In this document: one piece after another, positions 1 through 8,772 of the stretch
How the letters are laid out: every line of letters begins with the position of its first letter
Numbering within the stretch: the stretch's first letter is position 1
Origin: Nitrospinaceae bacterium
GTDB taxonomy: Bacteria; Nitrospinota; Nitrospinia; Nitrospinales; VA-1
Direction: 5' to 3'
Assembly: GCA_029261455.1 (NCBI GenBank)
Contig: JAJDBH010000022.1
Location: forward strand, 1 to 33,691
Length of the DNA stretch: 33,691 nt
The notes under the pieces: model-generated
What the model was told of the DNA's origin: nothing
Databases searched by the model: none
Seen by the model: only the letters and a program-made list of their open reading frames with translations
Translations under genes and position numbers: made by a program

Positions 1-1120
1 CCAATGAAACCGCACCTCGAAGACCACCCCAAAGCATGACCCCCTTGTAAGCATTACTGATTTTTGCAGTTGAATGCCATCTCTCAAATAAAGGAAGGAC
101 AACAAATAAGATTAAAGCTCGCGCTCCAAAAGCGACCAGAATCAATACTCCCAATAGAAGCCATTCATTCGAACTAATGCTTCCCATGATTTTTGGAACC
201 ACCATCCCCACCAAGACAAAAATGATTGAGTTAGCCCAAAAGGCGAAATGGTCCCAGGTTTCATGCAGTTTTTCCCAGGTTTCAGATGAAAGGGTTGCGT
301 GACCAAAAGAACCTACTACCAAAGCCGCGCCGACAACCGCCATCACTCCCGAAACATGAAGATAGTGTTCGGCAAGAATAAAAGAAAAATAAGACAGGGA
401 TAAGGTGAGAGTGATCTGAACGAGAGGGTATTTCCCCATTCTGGACAAAGCAGAACAAAAAGTGTGACCGAGTACTACTCCTGCAAGCAGTCCTAATAGG
501 AAAACTTTTAAGAAGGATTGAATCCCGGATAACACATCTCCGGTGGAATTTCCCGACAGCATAGCGGCTAAAATTCCAAATAGGACAATCGCAGTAGCAT
601 CGTTAAACAGGCTTTCCCCTTCAACAAGTACGGACAATCTTTTGGGTGCCTGAAGCTCTTTGAATATTGCCATCACGGCTACGGGATCAGTGGCAGACAC
701 TATGGCTCCTAATAACAGGCAAACAACCAGTGAAACACCAGATGCCCAATGAAGCGTGTAGCCCACCATGAAGGCTGAAATTAATAGCCCGATCACGGCT
801 AGCAAAAGAATGGGGGCGATGTCATCGATCAATCGATGTGCATCAATTCCCAATGCCGCCTCAAAAACCAGGACAGGAAGAAAAATAAAAAGGACTGCAT
901 CAGAAGAAATGCTAAAGGAGTTCAGGCTATTCAGAAAATCACGGACGATTCCCAAGTAATGGAGATCAATTCCCCATTCTGCGGAATAACCGAGAAGACA
1001 ACCTGTAGCGGCTAGTAATACTGTATATGGAATATTGAGACGGTGAGAGGCCGGGTACATTAGAACAGCCAGGCCTAACAAGCCACTGAGCCCTAATACT
1101 GGTAACCAAATTGGATCCAA
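1..1120 (-). CDS. CPA1-family Na+/H+ antiporter, C-terminus cut off by window edge
   Basis: This is a monovalent cation/proton antiporter of the inner membrane, expected to exchange Na+ (or K+) for H+. The frame is open from a TAG stop upstream to the left edge. The only usable start is TTG at 1120, preceded by AGGTAGG about 4-5 bases upstream. The product is a chain of hydrophobic helices with the CPA1 signatures in order: FLPVLVFEAALG, SATDPVAV (the ion-binding Asp), EGESLFNDATAIVLF, and near the edge WGGLRGAVSL. About 373 residues are visible, and the last helices and any cytoplasmic tail are missing. The gene stands alone, 176 bases downstream of the DUF389 gene on the same strand. Family assignment is secure; ion preference cannot be read from the sequence. 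Confidence 0.9.
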   Translation of the reverse strand, partial: MDPIWLPVLGLSGLLGLAVLMYPASHRLNIPYTVLLAATGCLLGYSAEWGIDLHYLGIVRDFLNSLNSFSISSDAVLFIFLPVLVFEAALGIDAHRLIDDIAPILLLAVIGLLISAFMVGYTLHWASGVSLVVCLLLGAIVSATDPVAVMAIFKELQAPKRLSVLVEGESLFNDATAIVLFGILAAMLSGNSTGDVLSGIQSFLKVFLLGLLAGVVLGHTFCSALSRMGKYPLVQITLTLSLSYFSFILAEHYLHVSGVMAVVGAALVVGSFGHATLSSETWEKLHETWDHFAFWANSIIFVLVGMVVPKIMGSISSNEWLLLGVLILVAFGARALILFVVLPLFERWHSTAKISNAYKGVMLWGGLRGAVSL

Positions 1121-1296
1121 GGGACCTACCTTTTTAAATGGATTTTTCTGCTACTGACCCGGAATCAGAAGGTGAAAAATTTTAGCCTCTATCATTATTA
1201 GAGCTAACGTTGTTTAAAATATTCCATTCAAGTAGATATTTGATAGCTTTGTGATTTTAGAAATTTTTTCCTTCCGATAAATTCTTGCCCATTTCC

Positions 1297-2280
1297 TCAA
1301 AGGATGAATCCCTTGCGAATGAAAATCACCACCATGAGGACAACCAAGGTGATCGCCCATATAACCATATAAGTTACCATGGACTGATTGGCCTTTTGTT
1401 TTTCAAGCCAACTACGCGGTTTCACGCCCCGAACCCAAAACACGATTTTTGCAGCTAGATTCACGCATACGATATTGACCGCCAAAAGCAAGGCCGCACC
1501 TACTGCCAGCTTAGTTTGACCGGCGCCGATCATCAGCCCCAATGTAGCCGTGGGAGGCAGCAAAGCTACAGCAACCATCACCCCTACCAGCACACTCGCC
1601 AGCCCTGTCGTCAAAGAAACCACTGCGGCGGCTCCAGAGGCCAGCGCTAGAACCACCGAGTCCAGCCCCACATCAGTGCGAGTCATTAACTCATGGCTAT
1701 TTAAGTTAAGCGGATAAATAAGTCCGAGAGCAATTGAAAGCGATAGCGCTAATGTGACTCCTGCTATTGTGGTTTTTGTCGCTTTCCACATCAGAGCCAT
1801 ATCGCCCAATGCCGCGCCCAGCGCAAGAGCAATATTTGGCCCCAGAAGCGGGGCAATAACCATAGCCCCGATCACCACAGCGACATTGTCTTCCAACAAG
1901 CCGATAGCAACAACAACTGTTGAGAGAAATACCAGCAGAAGATAGGTAGAGTCGATGTGCGCGTTTTTGACAATGCTGTTATAAAGTTCTTCCCTCGTGG
2001 TTGTTACAGTTTCCTTTGCTTTCTGATCGGAGGGTTCAGGTTCTTTTCTCGGGAGCACAGCTTCCAGTGGTAGAACAAGAATTTTCGAAGACTCCCCCAG
2101 CAAGCCCTGCAAGGCATCCAGTATAGATTGCCGATTCTCAATGCTGACAAGAATACGGATCAATTGTCTGCCCTGCATATCTGGAGAACCTACCCAGTTG
2201 ACCTCCGAATCATGTTGCTCGGCGATACTGGTGACTGGTTGGAGGTTCTTCTCATCCGTGATCACTTCAATTAATTTCAT
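1297..2280 (-). CDS. DUF389 / TIGR00341-type membrane protein
   Basis: The 327-residue product has a soluble N-terminal domain (about 1-90) that resembles the small sensor-like domain of DUF389 proteins. A linker follows, then a compact membrane domain (about 110-325) with roughly six helices rich in Gly/Ala, including the typical GAMVIAPLLGPN and GxxALLPPTATLG stretches. The family is widespread and its transport substrate is unknown. ATG at 2280 is preceded by GGAG at 5-base spacing, which supports the start. The neighbouring antiporter on the same strand suggests an envelope ion or solute homeostasis setting, but the 176-base gap argues against tight coupling. Confidence 0.88.
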   Translation of the reverse strand: MKLIEVITDEKNLQPVTSIAEQHDSEVNWVGSPDMQGRQLIRILVSIENRQSILDALQGLLGESSKILVLPLEAVLPRKEPEPSDQKAKETVTTTREELYNSIVKNAHIDSTYLLLVFLSTVVVAIGLLEDNVAVVIGAMVIAPLLGPNIALALGAALGDMALMWKATKTTIAGVTLALSLSIALGLIYPLNLNSHELMTRTDVGLDSVVLALASGAAAVVSLTTGLASVLVGVMVAVALLPPTATLGLMIGAGQTKLAVGAALLLAVNIVCVNLAAKIVFWVRGVKPRSWLEKQKANQSMVTYMVIWAITLVVLMVVIFIRKGFIL

Positions 2281-2355
2281 AGAACTCCGTGAGTCGGGCC
2301 ATGCCCGAATAGTGGGGGGTAAACCCTATTGCTCGTTTACCCTTGCGGCGAGTAG

Positions 2356-2592
2356 TTAATTCATTTTTTTTGTTTGCAGGTTGGAAATGTTACGCATAAT
2401 CTGTTGGTTGCATTCCACGCACAAATACCAATCTCCTGAAAAAATCCAACATTCAACTTCAGCCCAGTGACGCGCATCTTCTTTACTTTCACAAAATTCC
2501 CCAACCTGAGCACAATCTTCAGCAATTTTAATCTGACAGGGAATCGCAAACCCTCCATCTCCATCTTCTATATATAAAAGTTCATCCGACAT
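2356..2592 (-). CDS. small hypothetical protein with CxxC pair
   Basis: The 78-residue acidic protein has no signal peptide or membrane segment. It contains scattered cysteines, including a CVEC pair near residues 57-60, and several tryptophans. I do not recognise the family. ATG at 2592 has AGGA upstream (about 6-7 bases), and a second overlapping frame at 2361-2564 reads less like a protein. It lies 75 bases upstream of the DUF389 gene on the same strand, so the two could be cotranscribed. Confidence 0.6.
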   Translation of the reverse strand: MSDELLYIEDGDGGFAIPCQIKIAEDCAQVGEFCESKEDARHWAEVECWIFSGDWYLCVECNQQIMRNISNLQTKKMN

Positions 2593-2815
2593 GGTCTATT
2601 CCTATTTTATAAGGGCACCAACGCCCAGGTTTTCTATGAATGATACATCCTATTGGATTCAGTAGTCCCAATTAAGGATCAAACTAATTATAATGAACCC
2701 TGCTCTATTATTAAAGTACCAGTTCATCGCGACAACGTTCCAGGGCGCTTGTCAAATCAGCCCAGATCAGGTAGGAATGGACTAACCTGCAGTCAATTCA
2801 ACGACTAAAAAAACC

Positions 2816-3547
2816 ATGTCCTTTTTTTTAATAAAAATTTTAGGCCGCACAACAAGCACTCTTGCTTTATTAATGTTTTTCCTGGGTTGTGGGGATAATA
2901 GCGACCTCTCCTCCCAATCCAAGAGTCCCGAGGAATTAATTTTAAGTGCCACTGAAAAACAAAGAATCGGTGCTTATGATGAAGCCATTGACGATCTTCG
3001 CCAGGTGCTAAAACTGGACCCTGATTCAATTGCCGCTTATAACCAGATGGGATGGGTCTATAGTGAAGCGGATCAGAGAAATGAGGCGATCGATTCTTTT
3101 AAAAAATCCCTTGAGATGGAACCCGAAAACTTTCAAGCTCGGTTGGGGTTGGGAGACGTTTATTCGAAAATGACCCGGAACGATCTGGCCGTGGCAGAAT
3201 TCTTAAAGGCTGAATCTATACAACCCAAAGATACAGAACTTCTTTTCAAAATTGCTCTGGAATATTGGTACGACCAGAAACTAGAGGGAGCGGCGCAATA
3301 CTATCAGAAGATACTCGTCATTACTCCAGACCACATTCAGACCCATTTAAATTTGATAAGCGTGTACGAAAAATTGAAGAACTGGGGAAAAGCTATTGAG
3401 GAGATTGAAATCTCTAAACGATTAGGAAAAGAAACTAACAACGATCAGGCTATTGCTATTGCAGAACGAAAACTGCTTTTCATAAAAGGCCGTATGGCTA
3501 TGAGCGAAAAAGATTACAAACGCAAAACCCAACCCCCATTTGACTGA
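2816..3547 (+). CDS. TPR-repeat lipoprotein
   Basis: The 243-residue product begins with a lipoprotein signal peptide: a short basic start, a hydrophobic run, and a lipobox ending FLGC with the Cys near residue 25. The rest (about 40-220) is tetratricopeptide repeats of about 34 residues with the usual Ala/Gly/Tyr pattern (for example AYNQMGWVYSEADQRNEAI and ARLGLGDVYSKM). TPR lipoproteins usually act as scaffolds in envelope assembly complexes; the partner here is unknown. The ribosome binding site is weak. It converges on the 55-residue gene at 3552-3719 with only 4 bases between the stops. Confidence 0.82.
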   Translation: MSFFLIKILGRTTSTLALLMFFLGCGDNSDLSSQSKSPEELILSATEKQRIGAYDEAIDDLRQVLKLDPDSIAAYNQMGWVYSEADQRNEAIDSFKKSLEMEPENFQARLGLGDVYSKMTRNDLAVAEFLKAESIQPKDTELLFKIALEYWYDQKLEGAAQYYQKILVITPDHIQTHLNLISVYEKLKNWGKAIEEIEISKRLGKETNNDQAIAIAERKLLFIKGRMAMSEKDYKRKTQPPFD

Positions 3548-3551
3548 AAAC

Positions 3552-3719
3552 CTATTTTTCGGTGGCCTTATGAATATTTTCTTTTAACGAAGAAGATTTG
3601 TCCGGCGTGGGATCGATCAGCGGCCATATCAAAATGAAAATGATAAACCCGGCAACCACAACTCCAATGGCGGTGCCAATCCAGTCCATCAGGCCGTATT
3701 TTTCTTCGTCGTCACTCAC
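3552..3719 (-). CDS. 55-residue single-pass membrane protein
   Basis: This gene is shorter than usual calling limits. GTG at 3719 overlaps the TGA of the upstream methyltransferase gene (GTGA at 3716-3719), a classic sign of translational coupling. The product has an acidic N-terminus (MSDDEEKYG), one strongly hydrophobic helix at about residues 13-33, then a Pro-rich and Lys-rich tail. I do not recognise a family. Its topology suggests a small inner-membrane accessory subunit for the gene in front of it; that is inference. Confidence 0.72.
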   Translation of the reverse strand: MSDDEEKYGLMDWIGTAIGVVVAGFIIFILIWPLIDPTPDKSSSLKENIHKATEK

Positions 3720-4231
3720 AGTCTATTTTTATTAGATGAAATTTTCGGTATCCAACGGGGTACTTGGCGCTCGTATTCCCTATAAGGTTCGCCAAATCTA
3801 TTTTCCAAATCAGGTTCTTCCCAAAGCGGAATAAGGATCAGGCACAATCCACAAAAGACCAGAGACCACGCGCCTAAGGGAATCGAACCAAAAAAAAGGG
3901 ACTCTCCCAACAAAACAAGCCAGACCCCTACCGTCATGGGATGGCGCAAATAGATATAAGGTCCCTGGATCACCAGCTTTCTTGGTGGATCAAATGGGGC
4001 TGGTGTGCCTTCACCCACTTCGGTGAACAGGGAGACTGTTTTCCAACACAGCCCTGCACCTGATGTGAACAACAAAATTCCGGCAAAAGATCTCCAGCTA
4101 TTAATTTCGTATGGGAAACGCTCAAGAATTCCACCGGATCGCGAACACCAGATCAGAAAGGCAGGGATCACCCCCATCACATTCAACGGAAAAATTAGAA
4201 ACGCCTTGACCAAAGACCGGGATAGTTTCAT
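3716..4231 (-). CDS. isoprenylcysteine carboxyl methyltransferase-like membrane protein
   Basis: The 171-residue integral membrane protein has about four helices. It carries the C-terminal signature of ICMT/PEMT-type methyltransferases: GPYIYLRHPMTVGVW near the middle, the EEPDLENRFGEPYREYERQVPRWIP tail region, and the conserved RHP and E-x(n)-Y-x-x-Y residues that bind S-adenosylmethionine in this superfamily. The substrate cannot be told. The frame could extend to 4321, but ATG at 4231 has AGGTGGGG at ideal spacing and the extension would run over the 26-residue gene, so I prefer 4231. It is the middle gene of a three-gene run. Confidence 0.83.
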   Translation of the reverse strand: MKLSRSLVKAFLIFPLNVMGVIPAFLIWCSRSGGILERFPYEINSWRSFAGILLFTSGAGLCWKTVSLFTEVGEGTPAPFDPPRKLVIQGPYIYLRHPMTVGVWLVLLGESLFFGSIPLGAWSLVFCGLCLILIPLWEEPDLENRFGEPYREYERQVPRWIPKISSNKNRL

Positions 4232-4260
4232 GTCCCCACCTGTTTTTTTATAAGCTTTGA

Positions 4261-4341
4261 TTAACCGTAATCGAATACCAATAACACTATAAAACCTATG
4301 GTGACGGCGGCTGAAAACCACACCATGAATTTAAACATCAT
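4261..4341 (-). CDS. 26-residue hydrophobic micropeptide
   Basis: A perfect AGGAGG (4348-4353) sits 6 bases before ATG at 4341. The short frame encodes a 26-residue peptide beginning MMFKFMVWF and ending VFDYG, which is one membrane helix. It ends 30 bases before the preferred methyltransferase start and overlaps, in another frame, that gene's spurious upstream extension. The strong ribosome binding site has no other gene to serve, because the other ATG at 4345 gives only four codons. This is a possible small membrane subunit or leader peptide. No family is recognised. Confidence 0.55.
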   Translation of the reverse strand: MMFKFMVWFSAAVTIGFIVLLVFDYG

Positions 4342-4385
4342 CCATTACCTCCTGGAGTGAAATCGAAACTTGGCAGAATTGAATC

Positions 4386-5234
4386 TCACGAGGGTTTTTT
4401 CACAATACAAATTGCCCCCATAAACGTTTTCTCTGTGCCTTTGTCATATATTTTATTATTGGGTAAATTCCAGATCCCGTATGAATCTAGCACCAGGCTG
4501 TAGTATTTCCGTTCCTGCCAGACAGGTGAACTCTCGTTAATGCAAAACTGAACTTTCAAATTCACAGTGGCCCGGTCACCAAACCTGCGTGTTACTATTC
4601 TTGAATAGACGCCTTCAGGGTCCTCCGAGTTTACAATGCTCATAACAGGCTTGCCGATAAGCTCCTTTACTTCAAAATTCAAAAATGAGCTGAACCTTGC
4701 ATTGCAACTCAAAATCTTCCCTTCAGTATCCAAAGAGAATACCCCATCGGATGACTTTTCAAGAATGACCCGGTACTGGTTTTGACTCTCGACTAACTCA
4801 TTGTTTTGATCTTGCAGTTTCTTATTCAGATTTTCTTTTTCCTGAATCAACTGTTCTATTTTTAGATGCGTTTGAACCCGGCTTAAAACCTCTTCTCTCT
4901 TAAACGGCTTAGCAATGTAATCCACGCTTCCCACCTTAAAACCGCGAACGATATCCTCCACCTCAGTTTTTGCTGTCACAAAAATGATCGGTATATCAGT
5001 GGTAGCCGGATTGGCTTTTAATTTTTCGCAAGTTTCAAATCCGTCGATTCCCGGCATCATCACATCCAACAAAATCAAGTTGGGCCGGTTTTTTTCTACT
5101 AAAGACAACGCGGCTTCTCCGCTCATGGCAATAGATATTTCAAAACCATCCTCACTGAGGATACGTCGCAACACATCAATGTTGGCAGGAGTATCGTCAA
5201 CAATCATTACTTTCATTCCAGCTAAATCGATCAT
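4386..5234 (-). CDS. response-regulator receiver with coiled coil and PAS domain, no output domain
   Basis: This 282-residue protein starts with a complete receiver domain (about 7-125): acidic pair D13/D14, phospho-acceptor D57 in LLDVMMPG, T88 and K109 (AKP). A coiled-coil linker (about 125-155, Gln/Glu/Asn/Leu rich) and a PAS domain (about 155-282) follow. There is no kinase, GGDEF or DNA-binding output, so it probably relays phosphorylation state through protein contact. The PAS domain has an unusual tail (DSYGIWN, then KGTEKTFMG and CI) shared with the protein at 21189-22025. The gene is monocistronic on the minus strand, downstream of rhlE. Confidence 0.87.
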   Translation of the reverse strand: MIDLAGMKVMIVDDTPANIDVLRRILSEDGFEISIAMSGEAALSLVEKNRPNLILLDVMMPGIDGFETCEKLKANPATTDIPIIFVTAKTEVEDIVRGFKVGSVDYIAKPFKREEVLSRVQTHLKIEQLIQEKENLNKKLQDQNNELVESQNQYRVILEKSSDGVFSLDTEGKILSCNARFSSFLNFEVKELIGKPVMSIVNSEDPEGVYSRIVTRRFGDRATVNLKVQFCINESSPVWQERKYYSLVLDSYGIWNLPNNKIYDKGTEKTFMGAICIVKKPS

Positions 5235-5518
5235 AAGTGTATGGTGGCTAATGGAAGAATAATAATCAACGTTTGCCGGAAATCATCCCTTATTGTTGAA
5301 GAAGATTCGTTTACAAGCGCGGAATTTTTAGTTATTAGAGAACTTTCAAGTTCTACACTTTATTCTAATCGCTCAGACAGACTTTTCCATAGGAAATTTT
5401 TATAAAAACTGGGTGTTTTTCTAAAAAGCGGCTGTGGAGGGGGGGACAGAAATTCAGCCTGATGAAGAAATGCGATGACCTGAATATGAATTTTTGCGAA
5501 ACAAAAGTATGAATATTC

Positions 5519-5544
5519 ATGCGCCCTTTAAATAAAGGGCGCAT
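5519..5544 (-). terminator. perfect hairpin after rhlE
   Basis: An 11-base stem (ATGCGCCCTTT / AAAGGGCGCAT) closes a 4-base loop, starting 12 bases after the rhlE stop. The stem is GC-rich at its base and perfectly paired. On the minus strand it is not followed by a clean U tract, so termination by it alone is likely but not certain. Confidence 0.6.
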
Positions 5545-5556
5545 GAACTTGGTGTT

Positions 5557-6882
5557 TTAAGCACTCACTGCTGATCTGGGACTACGGCTCCGGGTTTTCT
5601 TTCCGGGTTTTGCCGAAAAGTATCTTTTTCTGTTTTGATTTTTTCCCGGCTTTGCCGCCGAATTATAATTGCGCCCGGACGAAGACTTTCTTCCAGATGA
5701 ACTTCCACGTTTTGGTTTAGAGGCAATAGCTTCAGAATGGTAAGGATGATCATCGATCACGGTGACTAACCTGTTAATGGTTCTCTCGATATTGTGCAGA
5801 TAGCCTTTTTCTCCGGCGTCACAAAATGAAAGGGCAACACCTGTTGCTCCCGCCCGAGCTGTTCTGCCCACACGGTGAACATAACTCTCGGCTTCATTAG
5901 GAAGCTCGTAGTTGATAACGTGTGTGATTCCTTCCACATCTAATCCTCGTGATGCGATATCGGTAGCGACTAGAACGCGGACTTTTCCGGCGCGGAACTT
6001 TCTCAACGCATCCATACGTGCTGCTTGAGATTTATTTCCATGTATCGAATCTGCCTTGATTTGGGCTTTGCCCAGATTCTTGACAATTCGGTTCGCTCCA
6101 TGCTTCGTCCGTGAGAATACCAGCGCTCTATGGATGCTATCTTCCTGTAACACAGAGTTAAGCAAGGCCCCTTTGTTTTCGCGATCCACAAATAAAACAC
6201 GCTGATCTATTCGATCCACAGTGCTGGCCGGAGGGTTCACAGAAACCTGGACAGGGTCTTTGAGGAATTGTTTTGTCAGACGCAGAATATCATCCGGAAG
6301 TGTGGCAGAAAACAACATCGACTGTCGATTGTCTGGCGTCATCGCATAGATTTTTTTAATATCGGGTAAGAAACCCATATCCAGCATACGATCTGCCTCA
6401 TCGAGGACAAACACTTCGATTTGATCCAAGCGAAGACATCTTTGCTGATACAAGTCGATCATCCTGCCGGGAGTAGCAATCAAGATATCTACCCCTCGTC
6501 TTAATGCACTGATTTGCGGTTTCGGGCTTACTCCTCCATACACTACTGCCTGCTTTAATTTCAGATGCTTACCATAAATCCGGAAGCTGTCACTAATCTG
6601 TGAAGCTAGTTCCCGGGTAGGTGTGAGTATTATCGCACGCGGGCCTTTGGACCCTGGTTGATGATTCTCAGATAAACGATGCAAAATGGGCAGAGCAAAA
6701 GCCGCTGTTTTTCCCGTTCCTGTTTGGGCGCACCCTAAAAGATCTTTACCTTCCAAAAGGTGCGGAATGGCCTGCTGCTGTATCGGCGTGGGATTGTCAT
6801 ACTTTTCACCACGGACAGCGCGGCAAATAGGTTCAGAGAGATTGAGGGCGTCGAAGCCCGTGGTTGGTGATTCCATTGACAT
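5557..6882 (-). CDS. rhlE: DEAD-box ATP-dependent RNA helicase, RhlE type
   Basis: An RNA helicase that unwinds structured RNA, acting in ribosome assembly and RNA turnover. All DEAD-box motifs are visible in order: Q motif (GF near residue 10, TPIQ near 32), Walker A AQTGTGKT (52-59), PTRELA, TPGR, DEAD, SAT, then the C-terminal RecA lobe with VATDIASRGLD and HRVGRTAR. The basic tail is rich in Ser/Gly/Arg/Lys, as in RhlE-type proteins, and probably binds RNA. I place the start at ATG 6882 because AAAAGGA lies 6 bases upstream; the in-frame ATG at 6912 has no ribosome binding site. The product is 441 residues. The long upstream region suggests post-transcriptional control, as is common for cold-induced helicases. 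Confidence 0.92.
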   Translation of the reverse strand: MSMESPTTGFDALNLSEPICRAVRGEKYDNPTPIQQQAIPHLLEGKDLLGCAQTGTGKTAAFALPILHRLSENHQPGSKGPRAIILTPTRELASQISDSFRIYGKHLKLKQAVVYGGVSPKPQISALRRGVDILIATPGRMIDLYQQRCLRLDQIEVFVLDEADRMLDMGFLPDIKKIYAMTPDNRQSMLFSATLPDDILRLTKQFLKDPVQVSVNPPASTVDRIDQRVLFVDRENKGALLNSVLQEDSIHRALVFSRTKHGANRIVKNLGKAQIKADSIHGNKSQAARMDALRKFRAGKVRVLVATDIASRGLDVEGITHVINYELPNEAESYVHRVGRTARAGATGVALSFCDAGEKGYLHNIERTINRLVTVIDDHPYHSEAIASKPKRGSSSGRKSSSGRNYNSAAKPGKNQNRKRYFSAKPGKKTRSRSPRSAVSA

Positions 6883-7235
6883 AGTTTTCCTTTTAGAGAA
6901 TGGCGTGTTCATTTAATAGGAACATCGGCCAGACCATTAGATGGTGCTCAAAAATCAATAATTAAGAATTTTGAGCTATAATTGATAAAAGAGGATTTGA
7001 GCTTAAATGAGAAAACGGGGGGGGAAATCAGACAACCGGAGGTCCGGGAGGCTACTCAACCAAAAAACATTACCAGTTTCGGCAATACACCTGTAATTCT
7101 CTAGACGGCTAAATCACTTAAAGTAAGATTTCATTATAAAACAGATGTTTACAAATTGCCAGTTCTTTTTAAACTCACTCGTTGAGAGGGGATTATGCTT
7201 GATATCCCGCCTTTTATCTTTGCTGTAAGTCTGAG
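6883..7235. promoter_or_regulatory. divergent intergenic region with an 8-bp inverted repeat
   Basis: This 353-base gap separates rhlE (minus) from the zinc-ribbon membrane gene (plus), so it should hold both promoters. It contains GCTCAAAA and TTTTGAGC (6946-6953 and 6969-6976), separated by an AT-rich 15-base loop, 64 bases upstream of the rhlE start. That hairpin could lie in the rhlE leader or be an operator. No open frame in the gap looks coding. Confidence 0.4.
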
Positions 7236-7952
7236 ATGATTTGCCCTAAATGCCAATTTGAACAACCCGATGCCAAAACCTGCATCCATTGTGGGGTTAT
7301 TTTTGCCAAATACCAAGCCTATCTGGATCGGCACAATCGAATCAAAGTAGAAGATAATATAGAAGACAAGGAAATAGATCTTACAAACAAAAACCTCAAT
7401 CGCCTTGACTGTTTAAACCATCCTTGGAAACCGGTTTCAACTCCCACATTCATTTTTCTCTCGCTTCTGTTTTGCCTGCACGGGATATATTTCCCCAAAA
7501 ATACTCAAATAGAGGACTGGTCTCTATTTACCGGCATGATTCACAATGTAAACCTCGTGTTCCATGAGGCGGGACACGTTCTCTTTGGGTTATTTGGCAA
7601 CAACACCCTGATGATTCTAGGGGGTAGCCTGAATCAACTGCTGATCCCTTTCATCGTCTTTACTGCCTTTTTTTATAAAAGGGATAGAGCAGGTGCCGCT
7701 TTCGCCCTGCTCTGGTTCTTTGGTAATTTTATCGACGTGAGTATTTATATGGCAGATGGACGCTTCTTGAAGCTTCCCCTGATCGGAGGGTTGGGTATGG
7801 AGGCTCACGACTGGCGTAACCTATTCAATCACTTTGATTTATGGGGCATCGACCAAGTGCTTTCCAATATGATGTTTTATCTAGGCTGGGTGGGCCTTTT
7901 TCTGGCATGGATCTGGTTGTGCAATAGTTGGCGAAGCGACCATAAAAATTAG
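7236..7952 (+). CDS. zinc-ribbon membrane protein with HEAGH motif (putative intramembrane metalloprotease)
   Basis: The 238-residue protein has an N-terminal zinc ribbon with four cysteines (C3, C6, C16, C19) followed by IFAKYQAY. A linker leads to about five membrane helices (about 70-235). The second helix region carries VFHEAGHVLFG with H110, E111 and H114, the HExxH metal-binding signature. A later GGSLNQLLIP segment and conserved HDW are reminiscent of M50-like membrane proteases, but a clear NPxDG motif is absent. Function is therefore inferred: either a site-2-protease-like enzyme or a catalytically different HExxH membrane protein. It stands alone. Confidence 0.72.
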   Translation: MICPKCQFEQPDAKTCIHCGVIFAKYQAYLDRHNRIKVEDNIEDKEIDLTNKNLNRLDCLNHPWKPVSTPTFIFLSLLFCLHGIYFPKNTQIEDWSLFTGMIHNVNLVFHEAGHVLFGLFGNNTLMILGGSLNQLLIPFIVFTAFFYKRDRAGAAFALLWFFGNFIDVSIYMADGRFLKLPLIGGLGMEAHDWRNLFNHFDLWGIDQVLSNMMFYLGWVGLFLAWIWLCNSWRSDHKN

Positions 7953-8112
7953 TAAGTTACAGATTTCGCTAGATAAACACCAGGCTAGGCTCTAAGTTGG
8001 AGTAAGGCTTGGGTTTAGTTTTGGCAATAAAAGAAATTATATTTGTCATAAAAAAATTGAACCCCTTTACCCGAAATGAGAAAACTGAATTTATTCAGGA
8101 AAGTCTATTAGA

Positions 8113-8733
8113 ATGGGCGACATTACAGAATTGATTAAAACTTTTGTGATTTTACTGGCCATCATTGATCCCATTGGCAACCTTCCTGTTTATATTTCCC
8201 TGACCGCCAATAAAACCAAAGATGAACATAATGCAATAATTTTAAAAACCAGTTGCGCTTCGGTGGCTTTATTGACCGTGTCATTCTTATTTGGAAAATA
8301 TATTGTGGGGTTTTTCGGCATTCAAATGCCAGCCTTCAAGCTGATAGGGGGAATTTTTCTGGTCTATATCTCTTTCACTATGCTTACAAATAACAAAACC
8401 TCTAATTTACTATCCGAAGAAGGTGACGCTAAAAGTGATATTGCATTAATGCCTATGACCTTTCCCCTTTTTATTGGGCCAGCGGCTATAAGTTCGGTGA
8501 TCATTCAGTCCAGCGGACTCACTCTATGGTCGGCCAAACTAATATCTATTGCAGAATTTGTCTTGATAGGTATTCTGATCTGGATCTCTTTGAAACTCGC
8601 CAATAGAATTTCTAAGTTTTTGGGCAAAGGGGGCATCAAGTTTATCACCCAGATCATGGGCCTGCTTCTGGGTAGCCTGGCAATAGGAATCATCGCCGAT
8701 GAATTAAAAGTTCTTCTACCCGGTCTGTCATAA
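8113..8733 (+). CDS. MarC/UPF0056 family membrane protein
   Basis: The 206-residue integral membrane protein has six predicted helices and the family's signature segments: LAIIDPIGNLPVY in helix 1 and MPMTFPLFIGPAAIS in helix 4, with G-rich packing positions. Length matches the family. Function is unresolved; the old link to multiple antibiotic resistance in Escherichia coli was not upheld. ATG at 8113 has AGGAAAG at about 9-base spacing. It is followed after 39 bases by two small genes on the same strand, probably in one transcript. Confidence 0.9.
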   Translation: MGDITELIKTFVILLAIIDPIGNLPVYISLTANKTKDEHNAIILKTSCASVALLTVSFLFGKYIVGFFGIQMPAFKLIGGIFLVYISFTMLTNNKTSNLLSEEGDAKSDIALMPMTFPLFIGPAAISSVIIQSSGLTLWSAKLISIAEFVLIGILIWISLKLANRISKFLGKGGIKFITQIMGLLLGSLAIGIIADELKVLLPGLS

Positions 8734-8772
8734 AACCTGGCCCGTAATAAAAACATTCTCCACCCCGGAAAA

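Noticed and set aside
1754-1945. Plus-strand frame inside the DUF389 gene
   Set aside because: Antisense shadow of a clear membrane protein.
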